Origin: Streptomyces sp. NBC_01431
GTDB taxonomy: Bacteria > Actinomycetota > Actinomycetes > Streptomycetales > Streptomycetaceae
NCBI RefSeq assembly: GCF_036231355.1
Contig: NZ_CP109496.1
Span: 806,001-870,000, forward strand
DNA length: 64,000 nucleotides
Reading direction: 5' to 3'
Position 1 is the stretch's first letter; each line of letters begins with the position of its first letter. Below the pieces are notes generated by a model. It was not told the DNA's origin and ran no database searches. It saw only the letters and a program-made list of their open reading frames with translations. A program made the position numbers and the translations under genes. Shown here piece by piece: positions 63,621-64,000 of this stretch.

Positions 63621-64000
63621 TCAGCCGCTGCGGTGGCGCTCGGCGACGGCGGTTCTCAGGGTCAGCCCATGGCCCGGGGCGCCGTCGGCCCCGGGGGTGA
63701 TGTGGCCGCCCGCGGGGTCCAGGGTGCCGTCGAAGAACAGGGACTCGATGCGTACGTGGTCGTGGAACCACTCCAGATGGCGCAGATTGGGCACGGCCGC
63801 CGCCACGGCCGCGTGCACATGCGGGGCGCAGTGCCCGGAGATGTGCAGGCCGAACGCCTCGGCCAGGGCGGCCGCGCGCAGCCAGACGGTGAGGCCGCCG
63901 CAGCGGGTGGCGTCCGCCTGGAGGCAGTCCACCGCGCCGGCCCGCAGCATGTGCCCGAAGTAGGAAAGGGTGTAGCCGTATTCACCCGCGGCCACCTCGG
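63621..64000 (-). CDS. Enolase-superfamily enzyme, C-terminal fragment (runs off right edge)
   Basis: The last 126 or so residues of a mandelate-racemase/muconate-lactonising-enzyme type protein. Conserved barrel segments: VAAGEYGYTLSYF, then CLQADATRCGGLT (metal-site region), and SGHCAPHVHAAVAAAVPNLRHLEWF with the catalytic His. The order fits a sugar-acid dehydratase or racemase barrel end. The N-terminal part lies beyond the window, so the substrate group cannot be told. The stop is at 63621-63623. Confidence 0.85.
   Translation of the reverse strand, partial: EVAAGEYGYTLSYFGHMLRAGAVDCLQADATRCGGLTVWLRAAALAEAFGLHISGHCAPHVHAAVAAAVPNLRHLEWFHDHVRIESLFFDGTLDPAGGHITPGADGAPGHGLTLRTAVAERHRSG

Overview
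The window looks like chromosomal DNA from a Streptomyces or a close relative. It is very GC-rich with strong GC bias at third codon positions and frequent GTG/TTG starts. Many families are typical of the genus: an 867-residue rifamycin phosphotransferase with its promoter palindrome, DUF5133-, DUF6479- and DUF6328-like small proteins, an ATP-binding anti-sigma-like protein, and a Streptomyces-type xylose isomerase. I see no tRNA, rRNA, CRISPR array or intact insertion sequence. Family names come from recalled motifs, since no database search was possible.

Left part (1-16.3 kb): an accessory signalling/conflict-type island with much gene decay. Two copies of one module lie on the minus strand. 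Each is a small coiled-coil protein (membrane-anchored where intact) followed by a large CHAT/TPR-type protein (1-2109 and 9103-13575). The left large gene runs off the window and the right small gene is a frameshifted remnant. Between them lie a collapsed kinase-WD40 gene and an intact three-gene operon of VWA protein, PP2C phosphatase and receptor-like kinase (5358-8805), which matches the TerY-P triad layout. A frameshifted serine hydrolase and fragments of a flavin monooxygenase and a membrane glycosyltransferase follow. Paired hairpins at 16.24-16.30 kb close the island.

16.4-31.5 kb: rph with its rifamycin-associated palindrome, then a sparse stretch holding two of three tiny secreted-peptide genes. 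Next come several regulator/enzyme pairs: CGNR protein with alpha/beta hydrolase, a flavin monooxygenase, acyl-CoA dehydrogenase with PadR, a Tat-exported esterase, and a membrane Ser/Thr kinase with an FHA-like partner.

31.8-47.6 kb: the methylmalonyl-CoA mutase operon mutA-mutB-meaB. It is followed by a hydrolase and a cupin next to a divergent TetR gene with two matching 26-bp operators, a double-Mop molbindin, an unknown 383-residue protein, a predicted seven-bladed propeller protein, further TetR regulators, a PAS-PP2C phosphatase, an SDR and a decayed metallo-hydrolase.

47.7-56.4 kb: a pentose and sugar-acid catabolic region. It holds a PfkB kinase, a ROK regulator, xylA and xylB (divergent), then a tightly overlapped gntR - aldolase/dehydratase - IlvD/Edd dehydratase operon. 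The set suggests both isomerase and non-phosphorylative routes for pentoses.

56.5-64 kb: a secreted RelA/SpoT-fold enzyme resembling the extracellular ATP nucleotide 3'-pyrophosphokinase, four small genus-typical genes, a class II glutamine amidotransferase, an anti-sigma-like ATPase divergent from a YbdK-type carboxylate-amine ligase, a membrane-tailed SDR, and the C-terminal end of an enolase-superfamily enzyme cut by the window edge.
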